DNA of 64,000 bases from Planctomycetota bacterium (GCA_027623295.1 JAQBXR010000012.1:32121-96120), one strand, 5' to 3'. Positions 45,048 through 55,642 are shown, counted from the first letter of the stretch. The notes: a model not told the origin generated them from the letters alone. Program-made: numbers and translations.

Positions 45048-46984
45048 ACTTCCGAGGGTGCTTGAATGCGGCTCCAGTTGAGCGATTCCTTCCATGAAGC
45101 GACTAACGAAGCAACATTGAGCTTGCAGACGGCAAGCTGTTCCTCGCGGGAAGTCATGTGGGGTATAAAACGGTCCGGCACACCGTGGCGCGAAAGGTAA
45201 GGACGCGTGGTGAGCTTGGCGTCTGCGAGAAGTTCAGCGACGGCGGAGGTGAATCCACCGGTCAGGGCATGCTCCTCCACAGCTGCAATCCACGGAAAGC
45301 GCGCAGCCGCATCTAAAATGGCTTCGCGGTCAAGCGGCTTGCAGAAACGAGCGTCCCAGACTTCTAGAACCAAGCCGGTTTCTTTTTCAAGGGTTGCCGC
45401 GGCATCCAACACCGGCTCGACCATGGCTCCAAGCGCAAACACAACGCCATCTTTTCCTTGGCGTAGACGTTCGGCGCGGCCCGGTTCCATCGGTGGGCGC
45501 AGCGAGGCAGGACTACCGACTTCTGCTGGGGAATCCCCGCGCGGCCATCGGAGTGCCCAGGGTCCACCGACTTTGAGACCAGCTTCGAGCATGTTTTCGA
45601 GATCTACCGCATCGCGCGGAGAAGCCAAAGTCATGCTTGGGAACGGCCGTAAATAGGCCATGTCATAAAGCCCCATGTGGGTTGGGCCGTCTTGCCCAAC
45701 TAGACCACTGCGGTCTAGGCAGAAGATGACATCTTCCTCCTGAAGGGCAACCTCTTGAAACACCTGGTCATAGCCGCGTTGCAAAAAGGTACTGTAAATC
45801 GCAACCACTGGACGTTTGCCTGCGGTGGCCATGCCACCGGCCATAGCTACGGCATGCTGTTCGGTAATGCCAGTGTCGTGGAATCGGTCTGGAAACTTTG
45901 CCGCAAATCCACTTAGCCCCGTGCCGGAAGGCATGGCGGCGGTAATCGCATGCACCCGCGAATCACGTTCTGCAATCTTGCATAAAGCCTCGCCAAAAAT
46001 TTTGGTGTACGCCTTACGTGACGCCGCTTCTTGACCAGCAACTTCCATCTTTGGCGCTGGGACTTTAAACGGCGGCGGACTGATGCCATGCGCACGTTCC
46101 GGGTCTTTCCCCGCGGGCTCATAACCTTTGCCTTTTTCAGTCAAGAAGTGCAACAAGGTTACGCCTTCAATCCGACGTGCGCGTTTTAAAGCTTCCAAGG
46201 TTCCAGCTAAATCGTGCCCATCTAAAGGACCAATGTAGTTCACACCCAGCTCCTCAAACACGTGGCCTGGAATCAAAACGTGACGAATGACCTCGCCGAG
46301 TTCCTCCATGCGACTGCCTACTACCGGTAAGTTTTTCGCCAGCGTCTTAATCCGCTCATAGCCGCGATGCAAAGTCCGCGACGAACGCAAGCGGGAAAGA
46401 TAACGGGCAAGAGCTCCCACCGAACGTGCGATGGACCACTCATTGTCATTCAAAATCACTAACAAACGCGAGTTTTGATCGGCCGCTTGGTTCAAGCCCT
46501 CAAAGCTCACCCCCGCGCCAAAGCCAGAATCGCCGACAAAAGCAACTGCCCAAGGATCGCCACCATCTTTACTGCCACCGTCTCCTTTCATGCCTTCGGC
46601 TAAACCGGAAGCAAACGAAATCGCGGTGCCCGCGTGACCGGCAGTCAGCAAATCGTAGGGCGATTCGTTACGGCAAATGAAACCGGACATGCCATCAGTG
46701 CGGCGCAGGTTATCGAAACCTGCCAAACGCCCAGTGAGCATTTTGTGCACATAGCACTGGTGGCTGACATCGAAAACCAAGCGGTCCTGCAAGAAATCAA
46801 ACACCGTATGCAGAGCGACCGTTAACTCCACCACACCAAGGTTGCTGCCTAAGTGGCCGCCGGTCCGCAGCACCTTCTCTACCAATGCCGCACGGATCTC
46901 CGCACACAGGGCCTCAAGCTCTTCCGTGGAGCGGCCTTTCAGTTCCGCAGGCGATTGCAATTGCGCGAGATGGAGGGGAGACAT
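45044..46984 (-). CDS. dxs: 1-deoxy-D-xylulose-5-phosphate synthase
   Basis: GGHLGSNLGVVELTVALH, FVGDSGFGAGVSFEGLNQA, GPTHMGLYDMAYLRPFPSMTLASPRD. Confidence 0.96.
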   Translation of the reverse strand: MSPLHLAQLQSPAELKGRSTEELEALCAEIRAALVEKVLRTGGHLGSNLGVVELTVALHTVFDFLQDRLVFDVSHQCYVHKMLTGRLAGFDNLRRTDGMSGFICRNESPYDLLTAGHAGTAISFASGLAEGMKGDGGSKDGGDPWAVAFVGDSGFGAGVSFEGLNQAADQNSRLLVILNDNEWSIARSVGALARYLSRLRSSRTLHRGYERIKTLAKNLPVVGSRMEELGEVIRHVLIPGHVFEELGVNYIGPLDGHDLAGTLEALKRARRIEGVTLLHFLTEKGKGYEPAGKDPERAHGISPPPFKVPAPKMEVAGQEAASRKAYTKIFGEALCKIAERDSRVHAITAAMPSGTGLSGFAAKFPDRFHDTGITEQHAVAMAGGMATAGKRPVVAIYSTFLQRGYDQVFQEVALQEEDVIFCLDRSGLVGQDGPTHMGLYDMAYLRPFPSMTLASPRDAVDLENMLEAGLKVGGPWALRWPRGDSPAEVGSPASLRPPMEPGRAERLRQGKDGVVFALGAMVEPVLDAAATLEKETGLVLEVWDARFCKPLDREAILDAAARFPWIAAVEEHALTGGFTSAVAELLADAKLTTRPYLSRHGVPDRFIPHMTSREEQLAVCKLNVASLVASWKESLNWSRIQAPSEV

Positions 46985-47049
46985 GGATTCGTGGCGATGG
47001 CAGGAAGCCTGCGAAATTCTATCAGTAAAGGTACGGCGCTCGATGACGA

Positions 47050-47955
47050 TTAGGCGTGTCGCGTGCCTAAAAAGACCGGCAGGTCAGCGAGTTCCGCATG
47101 GTGCTGGACAGGATTCATCTTAGCTACGGCGTTCAGCGCATTCTGCACTTCTTCGGCCATAAGTGCGCGGGCGCCATCGAGGCCCAAAGCGCCGACCACT
47201 GTGGATTTGTCCGCGGCGAGGTCCTTGCCAGCCGTTTTGCCTAGCTCTGCAGTGCTGCGGGTGGCGTCGAGCACATCATCGGAGATTTGGAAAAGACGCC
47301 CGATGGACGCGGCATAGCTACGCCACGGGGTGAGATCGGCGCCAGCGGATGCCACCCCGAGAAGGATCGAAGTGCCAAGCAGCGCGCCGGTCTTGCCAGC
47401 ATGCATTTGCAGGATGGCCTCGAGGGAAAGCTGTTGGCCTTCGCCATCCATATCCATTTGTTGCCCACCCACCATGCCGGAGGCACCAGATGCTGCAGTG
47501 AGCAGTTGGATTTGCTCCACTGCAAGGGCGGCACTGGATTGCTGCGCAAGGATTTCAAAAGCTAGCGTTTGTAAGGCATCGCCAGCGAGCACCGCAGTGG
47601 CTTCGCCGAAAGTAACATGTGTAGTAGGTTTGCCGCGGCGCAGGGTGTCATCGTCCATGCATGGAAGATCGTCGTGCACCAAGGAGTAGGCATGAATCAT
47701 TTCGCAAGCGACGGCACCTGGCATAGCCCGTGCCCGATCACTGCCACAAGCTTCGGCGGCGAGCAGACTCAGAGCTGGGCGAATCCGTTTCCCCCCGCTG
47801 AGCAATGCGTGCGCCATGGCTTCGCGCAAACGTTTGGGCGCCGATGGCAAAGAATTTTCCGCAACCGCCCCTGCCAAAGCGGCGTTGATTTCCGGGCCTA
47901 CCGAAGTCAGCCAACTGCGAAAACTGGAATCAGTCGAGGTCAAGGTCGTCGCCAT
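47050..47955 (-). CDS. ispA: Polyprenyl (farnesyl/geranylgeranyl) diphosphate synthase
   Basis: LSGGKRIRPALSLLAAEACG, SLVHDDLPCMDDDTLRRGKPTTH, FQISDDVLD. Confidence 0.94.
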   Translation of the reverse strand: MATTLTSTDSSFRSWLTSVGPEINAALAGAVAENSLPSAPKRLREAMAHALLSGGKRIRPALSLLAAEACGSDRARAMPGAVACEMIHAYSLVHDDLPCMDDDTLRRGKPTTHVTFGEATAVLAGDALQTLAFEILAQQSSAALAVEQIQLLTAASGASGMVGGQQMDMDGEGQQLSLEAILQMHAGKTGALLGTSILLGVASAGADLTPWRSYAASIGRLFQISDDVLDATRSTAELGKTAGKDLAADKSTVVGALGLDGARALMAEEVQNALNAVAKMNPVQHHAELADLPVFLGTRHA

Positions 47956-48178
47956 TCTGCTCCAGTTCCTTAAGCTCGGCGCGCAAAGTAGCGGTGAGTT
48001 CTTCCACCTTATGCTCGGCGTCGGCCAAGGTCTGGTTGAGGCTCTTCAGCAAATCCACTCCCTCGCGATAGCGCTCAACGCCTTCTTCAAGCGCCAAATC
48101 TCCGTTCTCGAGCCCCTCCACGAGCTCTTCTAACTTTTCGAGCTGCTGCTCGAATCCAGGTTTCTTCTTTGCGGCCAC
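47930..48178 (-). CDS. xseB: Exodeoxyribonuclease VII small subunit
   Basis: FEQQLEKLEELVEGLENGDLALEEGVERYREGVDLLKSLNQTLADAEHKVE; GTG start. Confidence 0.95.
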   Translation of the reverse strand: MAAKKKPGFEQQLEKLEELVEGLENGDLALEEGVERYREGVDLLKSLNQTLADAEHKVEELTATLRAELKELEQNGDDLDLD

Positions 48179-48182
48179 GGGT

Positions 48183-49532
48183 CTATTCTACCCGCGCCCG
48201 CAAGTCGCCCTTGGCTAACTGAATGTGGATTGCAGTGCCTTCAGGAGCGGCCTTGGAGTCACGCAAGAAGCCATCTTGCCCTTCAACCTTCACCAAGGCG
48301 TATCCGCGGTTCAACAAGCCTTCTGGATTGCCCGCATTCAGCCGGGCCGATGCCTTGCTCAACCCAGCCTTGTGCAGGCCAATCGCGGTCTTTGGACTGG
48401 CTGATGCTAATCCCCTCGCCTGCCTCTGCAAGCGCACGCGTCCCATGTGCAAGCGCCCTTCGACCCCCGCCATCAAGCGCTGCTCGGCATGCCGTAAACG
48501 CAATGCCTGACGTTCCAATCGCTGCGCGGGATGTTGCGCAGTAAAGCTCTGCATACCCCGCTCAAAACGAGCCTTCTTCTCACGCAAAAAGCGCCGCATG
48601 ACTCCAACCAAATCCGCTTGGTGCCGCAGGGCAGATCTTGCCTCTAATGTCAATTGCCCTGCGCAGCGTGACAAGCGTTTACCGAGCACTTGAATCTGCT
48701 CGATGCCCTCCACCCAAGGCGCCACAATGCGTTGCGCTGCAGCGGTTGGAGTAATCGCGCGTTCATCCGCGGCAAAATCGCACAGCGAAAAATCAACCTC
48801 GTGCCCTACTGCGGAAATTATTGGAATCTCGCAAGCAGCGACGGCGCGCACCAAGGCCTCTTCGTTGAAGGCCCATAGGTCTTCCATCGAACCACCACCG
48901 CGACTGAGCAGGATGAGGTCGGGGGAAATCGAGGCCGCTTCCTTTAAAGCTGCAAGCAAATCGGGCACCGCACCTTCCCCTTGGACTCTGGCATGACGCA
49001 CCAGAACATGAACCGGGTTCGGTTGTTTTTGAAAGACGTGGAGGACATCGGCTTCGGCGGCAGAATCGGCACCGGTAATCAGCACCACCTGATGCACGCG
49101 TTCTGGGATCACCAACTTGCGTTCGGGGTCAAACAAGCCCTCCATTTGCAGTTTACGCTTCATCTCTTCAAAGCGTTGTGCCAAGTTCCCGGTGCCACGA
49201 TCTTCCACCCGGTCGAGTACAAAACTCAAGGTGCCGCGAGCTGCGTAGATGTCGAAACTGCCACGGACCAGTACCTTCTGGCCATCGCGTAACTCCGAGG
49301 ACAGGGCCCGATCTGCCACACCTCGCCACAAAATGGCGCTCATAGATGCATTGTCATCGCGCAACTTGAAATACCGGTGGCCACTACCACGGTGCGGACC
49401 GCGATATTCAAAGACCTCGGCCTCCACCCAAACCGGGCCGATTTCCGATTCTAGAACCGAACGGCCGGCTTCCAGTAGACCGCTTACATTCAAAATGCGA
49501 CGGCCTTCCGGTGCGCGTTCTCGATCCGACAC
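48183..49532 (-). CDS. xseA: Exodeoxyribonuclease VII large subunit
   Basis: LRDDNASMSAILWRG, DLILLSRGGGSMEDLWAFNEEALVRAVAACEIPIISAVGHEVDFSLCDFAADERAITPTAAAQ; GTG start VSDRERAPEGRR inferred. Confidence 0.94.
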   Translation of the reverse strand: MSDRERAPEGRRILNVSGLLEAGRSVLESEIGPVWVEAEVFEYRGPHRGSGHRYFKLRDDNASMSAILWRGVADRALSSELRDGQKVLVRGSFDIYAARGTLSFVLDRVEDRGTGNLAQRFEEMKRKLQMEGLFDPERKLVIPERVHQVVLITGADSAAEADVLHVFQKQPNPVHVLVRHARVQGEGAVPDLLAALKEAASISPDLILLSRGGGSMEDLWAFNEEALVRAVAACEIPIISAVGHEVDFSLCDFAADERAITPTAAAQRIVAPWVEGIEQIQVLGKRLSRCAGQLTLEARSALRHQADLVGVMRRFLREKKARFERGMQSFTAQHPAQRLERQALRLRHAEQRLMAGVEGRLHMGRVRLQRQARGLASASPKTAIGLHKAGLSKASARLNAGNPEGLLNRGYALVKVEGQDGFLRDSKAAPEGTAIHIQLAKGDLRARVE

Positions 49533-49534
49533 TT

Positions 49535-50968
49535 TTACTGCGAGGAATCGGTAAACGGCACACCCGATGCGCGCCAAGCAGAGATATCTTGCCGAGGCAA
49601 GTGCAAGCTAAAACGGTCGGAGGAGAAAGGGCTCTTCTTTGAGCCATCGAGGAAAGCACCCTTGCGCAGCAAAAGCTCGACCGAGCTGTTCTTATGCAAG
49701 ATCACTTCTAAAGAGTCTGCTTCAATGGTTTTCACCAGGCGCCCCGAGTTGTCGTGCCAGTTGATTTGCACTAAGCGGAGCAAGTTGCCATCGACGGATT
49801 CGAGCGAGGACAAACGATAAAAGCTAAATGATCCGCGCAGCGAAATGAGGTCGTCTAAGGCCTTGCGTACTTTGTGCGCATCGCTCATGAAGTTTCCGGC
49901 CGGTGGAGTGACTCCCTCGGAATTCGGCGTTGCGTTCGACACCACTGGCGCGGCCTGCAAAGTGCTTTCCTTTAGCTCCGGGAAATGCTCCATCCATGCA
50001 TTTAGGTTTTGGCTTTCTAAATCCAAACGCATGCCTGCCTCGGGCAAGGCAGTACGCAAACCCTCGGCGGTGAGGCTGCCATCGAAGAAGCGCAACACCA
50101 AGACACCGCTCATGCGATGCATTTCGAACTCCAAGCGATCGGCATGGACAATGGTGTCGACCAGACCTTCGCGGTTCCAGGACATCCAGGTGACATCGGC
50201 CAAAGCGGCTTTTCCGGGCACCCGGGTGGCTTGTTGCAAACGCAGGGCGCTATAGCCATCTGCGGCTAACAAACCGTTGACCACACCGACCCAAGTTATT
50301 GCCGGCGCGAGGACTTTCGCTGCAACGCTCGCTGGCTCCACCGCAGTTGATTCTCCAGGCAAGTTCAAATCAACATTGGCCAGAGGTTGCACAAGCTCAG
50401 CCTTGGAGGCCTTTTCAACATCGGCCTTGTACTTTTCCTCGGCAAGCGCGAACTCCTTCATAAGGTTCAGCTTCTCCTCTTCCGACAACAACAGCTTTGC
50501 GGTCAAATCCCCAAGCTGCTCACGATCCGAAGCTTGCCCAGCAATCACCTTCTCCATATTGGCATTCATAGTTTTGAATGCAGCAACCAGTTCGGTGTTG
50601 TCTGGGCCTTGCACAGTGATTTCTGCGGGTGGCACATTCACCACCGCAGGCTCTTGCTGCACCACCACTGGAAGCACCTCGCCGGCAGACTTGTCCTGCC
50701 ACATGACGAAAGCCACTAAAGCCAAACCGCATCCGAGAATGACGCCACCCATGGCCATGAGAGGACCGTTCGCCCGGTTTTGCGCAGACTTCTCTTCTTC
50801 CAAGGACTCCAAGCGATCAAGCAAGGACTCTTGCACTTCAGCAAGGCGCCGGAAGGAGCGGTTCAACGCTTGCACGTCGCGCAGACGCAACAACGAACCC
50901 GATTGGGTGGCTGCTTGACGCGCTAGTTGCTGATCTTGGTCGAGAAGGGGTTCGAGCGAATCACTCAT
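49535..50968 (-). CDS. Hypothetical membrane-anchored coiled-coil protein
   Basis: N-terminal coiled coil, one TM (LMAMGGVILGCGLALVAFVMW), no recognised domain. Confidence 0.6.
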   Translation of the reverse strand: MSDSLEPLLDQDQQLARQAATQSGSLLRLRDVQALNRSFRRLAEVQESLLDRLESLEEEKSAQNRANGPLMAMGGVILGCGLALVAFVMWQDKSAGEVLPVVVQQEPAVVNVPPAEITVQGPDNTELVAAFKTMNANMEKVIAGQASDREQLGDLTAKLLLSEEEKLNLMKEFALAEEKYKADVEKASKAELVQPLANVDLNLPGESTAVEPASVAAKVLAPAITWVGVVNGLLAADGYSALRLQQATRVPGKAALADVTWMSWNREGLVDTIVHADRLEFEMHRMSGVLVLRFFDGSLTAEGLRTALPEAGMRLDLESQNLNAWMEHFPELKESTLQAAPVVSNATPNSEGVTPPAGNFMSDAHKVRKALDDLISLRGSFSFYRLSSLESVDGNLLRLVQINWHDNSGRLVKTIEADSLEVILHKNSSVELLLRKGAFLDGSKKSPFSSDRFSLHLPRQDISAWRASGVPFTDSSQ

Positions 50969-51632
50969 CTTTGAATTCGGCGGGAGCATCTAGGTAGGCA
51001 CGACGTTGCGGTTCGCTCCAACTCTGTGCCGAGAGCTCTATCGTAAGTGCGCCGCGTTGCCACTGCAGAGATGCATCGGAAGCAACCGGAGGTGTGGCAG
51101 GAGCCGCAACTAAATAGGTCAACCGAGTGGATTGAGAATCCGATGGCAAGTATTCCTGAACGCCAGCTGTGACGCCATTCCAATACAGACGTGCGCGCGC
51201 ATCGACCTCTTCCGGAGGATCTCCAAGTGCTGAGAACAGGGCGCCATCGACCACCACTTGGCCTAAGGCTCGCTGCCCTCCTGGTTCCATGACCTGCACA
51301 CGCAACAAACGGGTGTCCTCGGGGATGGAAAAGGTGAAGCGGAACAAGTCCTCTTCGCCTCCAATGGTTGCATTCGAATGCGCCGGCAAGCTCATTTCTT
51401 CGACCAACAAAAAGGGGCCACCCTCTTGGCCACCGGTCCAAGCCCGACGCCCTTGCAGTTGAATGCTGGCGGCGGCTCCAAGTGTTGGGTCCACGGCCTC
51501 GCTGCGCCCACATGCGGGCAACAAGATTGCCAGGCTGAATAAAACCGATGCGCAGGTAGCGCCAGTTCCTATTCGTCGTGGTCGGCCCAAATCTCTTTGT
51601 CGTTCTTGTTCTCGTTCCACCAGGTGGTCCAA
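50961..51632 (-). CDS. Hypothetical exported/lipoprotein-like protein (start uncertain)
   Basis: ASVLFSLAILLPACGRSEA lipobox-like segment; overlaps neighbouring genes. Confidence 0.5.
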   Translation of the reverse strand: MDHLVEREQERQRDLGRPRRIGTGATCASVLFSLAILLPACGRSEAVDPTLGAAASIQLQGRRAWTGGQEGGPFLLVEEMSLPAHSNATIGGEEDLFRFTFSIPEDTRLLRVQVMEPGGQRALGQVVVDGALFSALGDPPEEVDARARLYWNGVTAGVQEYLPSDSQSTRLTYLVAAPATPPVASDASLQWQRGALTIELSAQSWSEPQRRAYLDAPAEFKDE

Positions 51633-52426
51633 GCTTGGGGGTCACTTTGGCTAGTGCCGGTTAAAGCCTCCAAAGCATTGCGCATGGCCTGTCCGGTTTG
51701 ACGGTATTTCTTCTGCGCTTCTTCATCAGTCTTATTAGTGATGGTCGACTCCCAGTTCTGTGACAAGAGTTGAGTCAAACGCTCCACGGCATCATGGCGC
51801 AAACTACCTGGTGCACCACCAAACTGCGCCAAGGCTTCACTGGCCTTTGCAATGAAGAGATACTCGTGATGGTCCAGTAAGGCGGTAAGTTCTTCGGTGA
51901 ACTCTTCGTAGGCATGGGTGTAGCCCACTTGCTCTAGACATAGACCGAGGAAATCGGGCTCAGCCTTGAACTTCTTGTTCTCAAAAGCCTTCCACAGATA
52001 ATGCGCACCGACCGAACCCATTTGACCCAAAGTGTAGGCCGACGCCTTAAACAACTGCAGGTTTGCCTCAGTCAGAGCTTTGCGCCCCTTATGAGTCATG
52101 GCAGAATAAACCTTCTCCGCCAAAGTATTCTGAAACTTGAGTTGCACTTTGCGGTCATTCAACAAAGCTTTCTTATCTCCTTCCCCAATGGAAATGGAAT
52201 CATCAATGCTGTCGATTTTGCCTTGCGCTTCGCGGTGAAAGCCAACAAAAGTATCCATCAGGTTGATGGCTTCCCCTTCATCTGTTTTGCTTTTGAGGAT
52301 TGCATCGAAGCGAGCAAATTCCTCTTTCAGGTCAGGCGCTTGCAAGCTGAGCGCGAGTGGAGTCATGACTGCAAGGTCCGTAGTCAAAGGTGCAGAAAGG
52401 AAAGTCAGGGTGAGAAGTGCGAGCAT
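51569..52426 (-). CDS. Hypothetical exported protein
   Basis: MLALLTLTFLSAPLTTDLA signal-like N-terminus; same strand as the pab genes. Confidence 0.6.
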   Translation of the reverse strand: MLALLTLTFLSAPLTTDLAVMTPLALSLQAPDLKEEFARFDAILKSKTDEGEAINLMDTFVGFHREAQGKIDSIDDSISIGEGDKKALLNDRKVQLKFQNTLAEKVYSAMTHKGRKALTEANLQLFKASAYTLGQMGSVGAHYLWKAFENKKFKAEPDFLGLCLEQVGYTHAYEEFTEELTALLDHHEYLFIAKASEALAQFGGAPGSLRHDAVERLTQLLSQNWESTITNKTDEEAQKKYRQTGQAMRNALEALTGTSQSDPQAWTTWWNENKNDKEIWADHDE

Positions 52427-52433
52427 GGTGCAA

Positions 52434-53276
52434 TCAGATTTGGGTGATCGACGAGATGTAAGCGACGTAAGCTTCCCGAATTCGTTGTAGAGCAGGTCCA
52501 CTAGGGCCCGGAAGCTGGTCTCTCCACTGCAGGATACAGGCAACCGGAGTCAAGCCAATCACTGCATTGGTGATATATACCTCTACGGCCGAAGACAGTT
52601 CTGTTAACTCGATTCTTCGCTCAAATACCGGAATGTCGGCTGCCCTACAGGCCTTAAGGACCGTTTGGCGGGTGACCCCTCCCAAAATTCCCCGATCTAG
52701 GCCAGGGGTGTGGAGGGCATCGTCCATCCACAGAAAGAGATTGGTGGAGGTGCCTTCGGCTAAATCACCGTCAACGGTGCGCAAAATGGCATCGTAGGCG
52801 CCAAGATCATGAGCCTTTTTGCGCGCGACTTGAAGGCCAATGCGCGACACCGTTTTCGCGCCGGCAATGGGGTCCAACGGATCGAGCCGATGCTCCGAAA
52901 TTTGTAGAATTACGGATTCCCTTGGCGCAGGTTCAGGCCCGGCCGTCCACAGGAAGTGTTGTTGCTCTTCCAGTCCACGCAGAACGGTTAAGCGAACCCG
53001 CCAGTTACCCCGTTCCAAGTGTTGCGAGAAGTCTTGGTATTGCGCAGTGAGAGTTCTAAGCGGGACCTCGAAGCCGGTTAGGTTGGCGCTATGGGTGAGG
53101 CGCGCATCGTGTTGCGGCAACATGGGCGACGGCACCCCACCGCGCACCAAGAAGGTTTCAAAAATGCCTTCTCCGCGTAAAACTCCAGGCCAACCGGCAA
53201 ACAAGGACGGCAACTCGGTGGAGGCTAAGCAGCCATCCAACATGAGGATTTGCGTCGGGTCTTGGACGGGCTTCAT
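52434..53276 (-). CDS. pabC: Aminotransferase class IV (aminodeoxychorismate lyase/PabC-like)
   Basis: AYDAILRTVDGDLAEGTSTNLFLWMDDALHTPGLDRGILGGVTRQTVL; 4-nt overlap with pabB. Confidence 0.88.
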   Translation of the reverse strand: MKPVQDPTQILMLDGCLASTELPSLFAGWPGVLRGEGIFETFLVRGGVPSPMLPQHDARLTHSANLTGFEVPLRTLTAQYQDFSQHLERGNWRVRLTVLRGLEEQQHFLWTAGPEPAPRESVILQISEHRLDPLDPIAGAKTVSRIGLQVARKKAHDLGAYDAILRTVDGDLAEGTSTNLFLWMDDALHTPGLDRGILGGVTRQTVLKACRAADIPVFERRIELTELSSAVEVYITNAVIGLTPVACILQWRDQLPGPSGPALQRIREAYVAYISSITQI

Positions 53277-54643
53277 ACGCCGGTAAGGTAACGTCCCTTG
53301 AGCAGGGTCTCATGCCATTCTCGTTCTGGGTCGGAATCCCACACGATGCCCGCACCGACCGCCAGCCTTAAGCGATCGCGGGAAAGGGTGGCGGTGCGAA
53401 TCAGGACGGAAAAATCGGCGTGCGGTTCGGGGCCGGGAATCCAATAACCGAGGCATCCGCAGTAGGGACCGCGCGGCCGACCTTCCAGTTCGGCAATGGC
53501 TTGTAAGGCACGGACCTTCGGAGCGCCGGTGACCGATGCTGGCGGGAAGGTTGCGCGCAGTAAGGCCGCAATGCCTTTTTCTGGATTCCACTTGGCGCGC
53601 ACCGTGGCGATGCGATGAAACAAAGTGGAGTAAGTCTCTACCTCCCCTGCCGACGTCACTTCCACCGCCCCCACGTCTGCGATGCGGCCTAAATCATTCC
53701 GCGCCATATCGACAATCATGGTTAACTCCGCGACTTCCTTTTGATCGACATTAAGGTTTTGCGCAATGACTGCATCTTCCGCCGGAGTGTTGCCGCGCTG
53801 CGCGGTTCCCTTAATCGGTTCGGTGAGTAAGGAAGCACCGCGGACCTGCAGAAACCGTTCCGGAGAATGCGAGAGCAAAGCATGGCCGCGCGCATCTTCC
53901 CAGTAGGCGCTCATGGCCGTGGGTTGGGTGTTGCGGAGTTTGGCGTAGAAGGCGCGTGGGTTATGCGGGAAAGCACCACTTAAAAAGTGGGACAGGTTGG
54001 CCTGAAAGAGTTCGCCTTCACCAATCCAATCACGCAGTTTGGCGACATCGGCGCGGAATCTGTGCTCGCTTATTTCTGCTTCCAGTTTGGCCTCCATAAG
54101 GTCGGGCACCTCATCTGCTGGAGCCACTTGCAATGACTTTAGTTTTTCGAACCAACGCAAGGCACGGGCGCGATCTTCCTTGTCGTGCTTTTGGGCCTGC
54201 AGCAAAAGGCATTCGCCATCGGGCAGCCACACCAAGGCTTGGCGGTAGCGCGCAAAGTGATAATCCGGCCAGCCATCGGGGTAGGGTGGGTTCCACGGAA
54301 AGTTCTCATAAGCATGCCCGCATTCAAAACCGAACCATCCGATCCAGCCGACTCCCAGGTGGGGAAGACCGGCATCGAATCCCCAGGACTCGTCGGCGGA
54401 GGCATCCTCCAGCATTTGCGCTGGGTCAGTGGAACTCAACGGCCATGCACGGTCATCGCCACTGTCGGGATGCATGTTGCCGCTCAAATGTCGGTCCGGC
54501 GACCAGGCCAAAACCGTAAAACCGGTCCCGTTAGAGCTCTCCAGCAGCATGGGTTCCATGCCATCGTCTAAACCCTGCAGGCAAAGCGCAGGCGCTGGCA
54601 TGCTCTTAGAACGAGCGAGGCAGGTAACGCGGAAAGTGGTCAT
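53273..54643 (-). CDS. pabB: Aminodeoxychorismate synthase component I
   Basis: SHSPERFLQVRGASLLTEPIKGTAQRG, ELTMIVDMARNDLGRIADVGAV, PPASVTGAPKVRALQAIAELEGRPRGPYCG. Confidence 0.92.
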   Translation of the reverse strand: MTTFRVTCLARSKSMPAPALCLQGLDDGMEPMLLESSNGTGFTVLAWSPDRHLSGNMHPDSGDDRAWPLSSTDPAQMLEDASADESWGFDAGLPHLGVGWIGWFGFECGHAYENFPWNPPYPDGWPDYHFARYRQALVWLPDGECLLLQAQKHDKEDRARALRWFEKLKSLQVAPADEVPDLMEAKLEAEISEHRFRADVAKLRDWIGEGELFQANLSHFLSGAFPHNPRAFYAKLRNTQPTAMSAYWEDARGHALLSHSPERFLQVRGASLLTEPIKGTAQRGNTPAEDAVIAQNLNVDQKEVAELTMIVDMARNDLGRIADVGAVEVTSAGEVETYSTLFHRIATVRAKWNPEKGIAALLRATFPPASVTGAPKVRALQAIAELEGRPRGPYCGCLGYWIPGPEPHADFSVLIRTATLSRDRLRLAVGAGIVWDSDPEREWHETLLKGRYLTGV

Positions 54644-54690
54644 GCTGGGACGAGGTGGGGAGATGGGACTCACCCAGTATGATATTTCCA

Positions 54691-55596
54691 ATGACCCACG
54701 ACCTCCTCCAATTGCGTGCTGCCTTTATGGGGCATTTGCGCGATGTGCGGCAGGTCAGCCCCAATACCTTGAACGCCTATCAACGGGATTTGGTGCGCTT
54801 CTTCACTTATCTGGCACCGGAGCCAGAAGAGTTGCCGTTACCCCCGCCGGTGGAATTACGCACGGCGCGTTTGCGGCTGTACTTGGGCACCCTCACCGAA
54901 GAGGGATTGAGTCCATCGACCTTGGCGCGGCACCTCAGCACCCTGCGCATCTTTTTCGGGTGGATGGAAGAGGTTGGGCACATTCAAACCAACCCGGCGG
55001 TGGCCTTACGTGGACCGCGCAAAGGACGACGTCTGCCGCGCTTCTTGGAAGAAGAGGAGATTGAGCGCTTGCTGGCGGCACCGTGTGCCGAAGACGCAGA
55101 GGAATATCGCGACCGGGCTTTGCTCGAGGTGCTCTACTCCACCGGCTGTCGTGTGGCGGAGTTAGTCGCCCTTAACGAGCACGATGTCGACCTACGCCGC
55201 GGTCTTGCGCGTCTGCAGGGCAAGGGACGCAAGGAGCGTTTGGGCATGTTGGGCAAGCCGGCTTGCTCAGCCTTGGAGCGTTACTTTGTGCATAAAGGCA
55301 TTATGCAGGCAGATCGCGGGACCTTGTTCCTGAACCGCTTTGGCGCTCGCTTGACCGATCGTTCGGTACGCAGGATTCTGGATAAGTGCTTGCAGCGTGC
55401 TGGAATCCATCGGCACTGCTCGCCCCACACCCTGCGACATAGCTTTGCCACCCACCTGCTCAGCCGTGGCGCCGATCTACGCAGTGTGCAAGAACTGCTC
55501 GGTCACGCCAGTTTAGGCAGCACGCAAATCTACACCCACGTCTCGGTGGAAGGGCTGCGCAAGCTGTATCAACAGGCGCATCCGCTGGCTGACTGA
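54691..55596 (+). CDS. Tyrosine recombinase XerC/XerD
   Basis: YSTGCRVAELVALNEHDVDL, HTLRHSFATHLLSRGADLRSVQELLGHASLGSTQIYTHVS; R-H-R-H/Y catalytic set. Confidence 0.94.
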   Translation: MTHDLLQLRAAFMGHLRDVRQVSPNTLNAYQRDLVRFFTYLAPEPEELPLPPPVELRTARLRLYLGTLTEEGLSPSTLARHLSTLRIFFGWMEEVGHIQTNPAVALRGPRKGRRLPRFLEEEEIERLLAAPCAEDAEEYRDRALLEVLYSTGCRVAELVALNEHDVDLRRGLARLQGKGRKERLGMLGKPACSALERYFVHKGIMQADRGTLFLNRFGARLTDRSVRRILDKCLQRAGIHRHCSPHTLRHSFATHLLSRGADLRSVQELLGHASLGSTQIYTHVSVEGLRKLYQQAHPLAD

Positions 55597-55607
55597 GGGC
55601 ATAAAAA

Positions 55608-55636
55608 AACCCGCCAATCTTCGAGAAGATTGACGA
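55608..55636 (-). terminator. Rho-independent terminator downstream of tRNA-Glu
   Basis: On the minus strand: GTCAATCTTC-TC-GAAGATTGGCGGG followed by TTTTTTT. Confidence 0.85.
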
Positions 55637-55642
55637 GCTGCT

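Noticed and set aside
54691-55596. XerC/XerD-type recombinase as a mark of an integrative element next to the tRNA-Glu gene
   Set aside because: The recombinase looks like housekeeping XerC/D, the flanks are core genes (pabB, subtilase, rpoD), and I saw no direct repeat of the tRNA 3' end nearby.
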